Of a DNA stretch of 64,000 nt, positions 63,885 through 64,000 are shown piece after piece. The position numbers and the translations under genes are program-made. The notes below the pieces were generated by a model that saw only the letters and a program-made list of their open reading frames with translations, ran no database searches and was not told the origin of the DNA. The stretch is taken from NCBI GenBank assembly GCA_036498265.1, contig DASYFT010000026.1, positions 1 through 64,000 on the forward strand, written 5' to 3'. Position 1 is the first letter of the stretch, and the number at the start of each line of letters is the position of its first letter. This DNA is from Palsa-744 sp036498265 (GTDB lineage: Bacteria > Actinomycetota > Thermoleophilia > Solirubrobacterales > Solirubrobacteraceae).

Positions 63885-63899
63885 AAACGTATTTATATC
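63883..63899 (-). promoter_or_regulatory. candidate leaderless promoter and operator of the TetR gene
   Basis: On the minus strand TATAAA ends 7 nt before the ATG. ATAAA and TTTAT arms (63883-63896) with a 4-bp centre form a palindrome across the start codon. The AT-rich patch stands out in this region. Confidence 0.4.
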
Positions 63900-63929
63900 G
63901 GGTAGAGTGGCGTCCGTGGGGATATCGGG

Positions 63930-64000
63930 GTGAGGGCTCAGAGCGGGAGCGGCGCGGGGCGGTGCAGAAGGGCGCTGCTCGGCGCGGTCGTTCTCGCAGT
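63930..64000 (+). CDS. N-terminus of an exported protein, cut by window edge
   Basis: From the GTG at 63930 the frame stays open to the window end and encodes 23 residues: a polar, Arg-containing start (MRAQSGSGAGRCRR), then a hydrophobic ALLGAVVLA. This is the opening of a signal peptide. A GGGG stretch immediately precedes the GTG. It is divergent from the TetR gene, a usual arrangement for a target. No product can be named. Confidence 0.4.
   Translation, partial: MRAQSGSGAGRCRRALLGAVVLA

Overview
The window is GC-rich (about 70% by eye), densely packed bacterial chromosome with short intergenic gaps, GTG and TTG starts and many start/stop overlaps. Gene content suggests a high-GC actinobacterium, probably class Thermoleophilia (Solirubrobacterales-like). 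The clues are a secreted protein type I associate with that group, paired secreted arylsulfotransferases, several TetR regulators, an AfsR-type regulator and an isobutyryl-CoA-mutase-like enzyme. The lineage is inference; no rRNA or marker gene is present. I saw no tRNA, rRNA, CRISPR array, insertion sequence or prophage. No gap between genes exceeds about 200 bp.

1-25.5 kb is a surface-polysaccharide locus. It begins with the end of an ABC-2 polysaccharide export permease. A four-gene minus-strand operon follows (polyprenol-type GT2, DUF2142 membrane protein, GT2, GT2-GT4 fusion), then four more glycosyltransferases in mixed orientation. An island of metabolic genes (flavin oxidoreductase, cupin, crotonase, an unknown Cys-rich protein, SDR) interrupts it at 12.1-16.3 kb. 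The locus ends with a nine-gene minus-strand operon (25549 to 16332): rfbF, rfbG, C-methyltransferase, 3,5-epimerase, second methyltransferase, flippase, SDR reductase, two GT2 enzymes. Together these look able to make a CDP-linked branched 6-deoxyhexose, flip a lipid-linked glycan and extend it.

25.6-38 kb holds a secreted Ig-like protein, a co-directional glycolate-oxidase-type dehydrogenase / HU / cytochrome P450 group, an acyl-CoA mutase with the isobutyryl-CoA mutase residue signature, two tandem secreted arylsulfotransferases, and a protein made of two fused TetR repressors with a plausible promoter and operator.

38-54 kb is mixed metabolism: sulfotransferase, acyl-CoA desaturase, hydrolases, quinone oxidoreductase, three small membrane proteins, a nicotinate-phosphoribosyltransferase-like enzyme, a histone-deacetylase-like amidohydrolase coupled to a secreted phosphoesterase, a universal stress protein, TetR with a divergent secreted hydrolase, and a 1022-aa AfsR-like regulator coupled to a flavin oxidase.

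54-64 kb holds a GNAT acetyltransferase and a divergent envelope-sensing module: lipoprotein, two ABC ATPases and an FtsX-like permease on one strand, and an OmpR-type regulator plus histidine kinase on the other. A 9-bp direct repeat with an 11-bp period lies between them. The window ends with a secreted beta-propeller protein coupled to a TetR regulator, and the first codons of a divergent exported protein.
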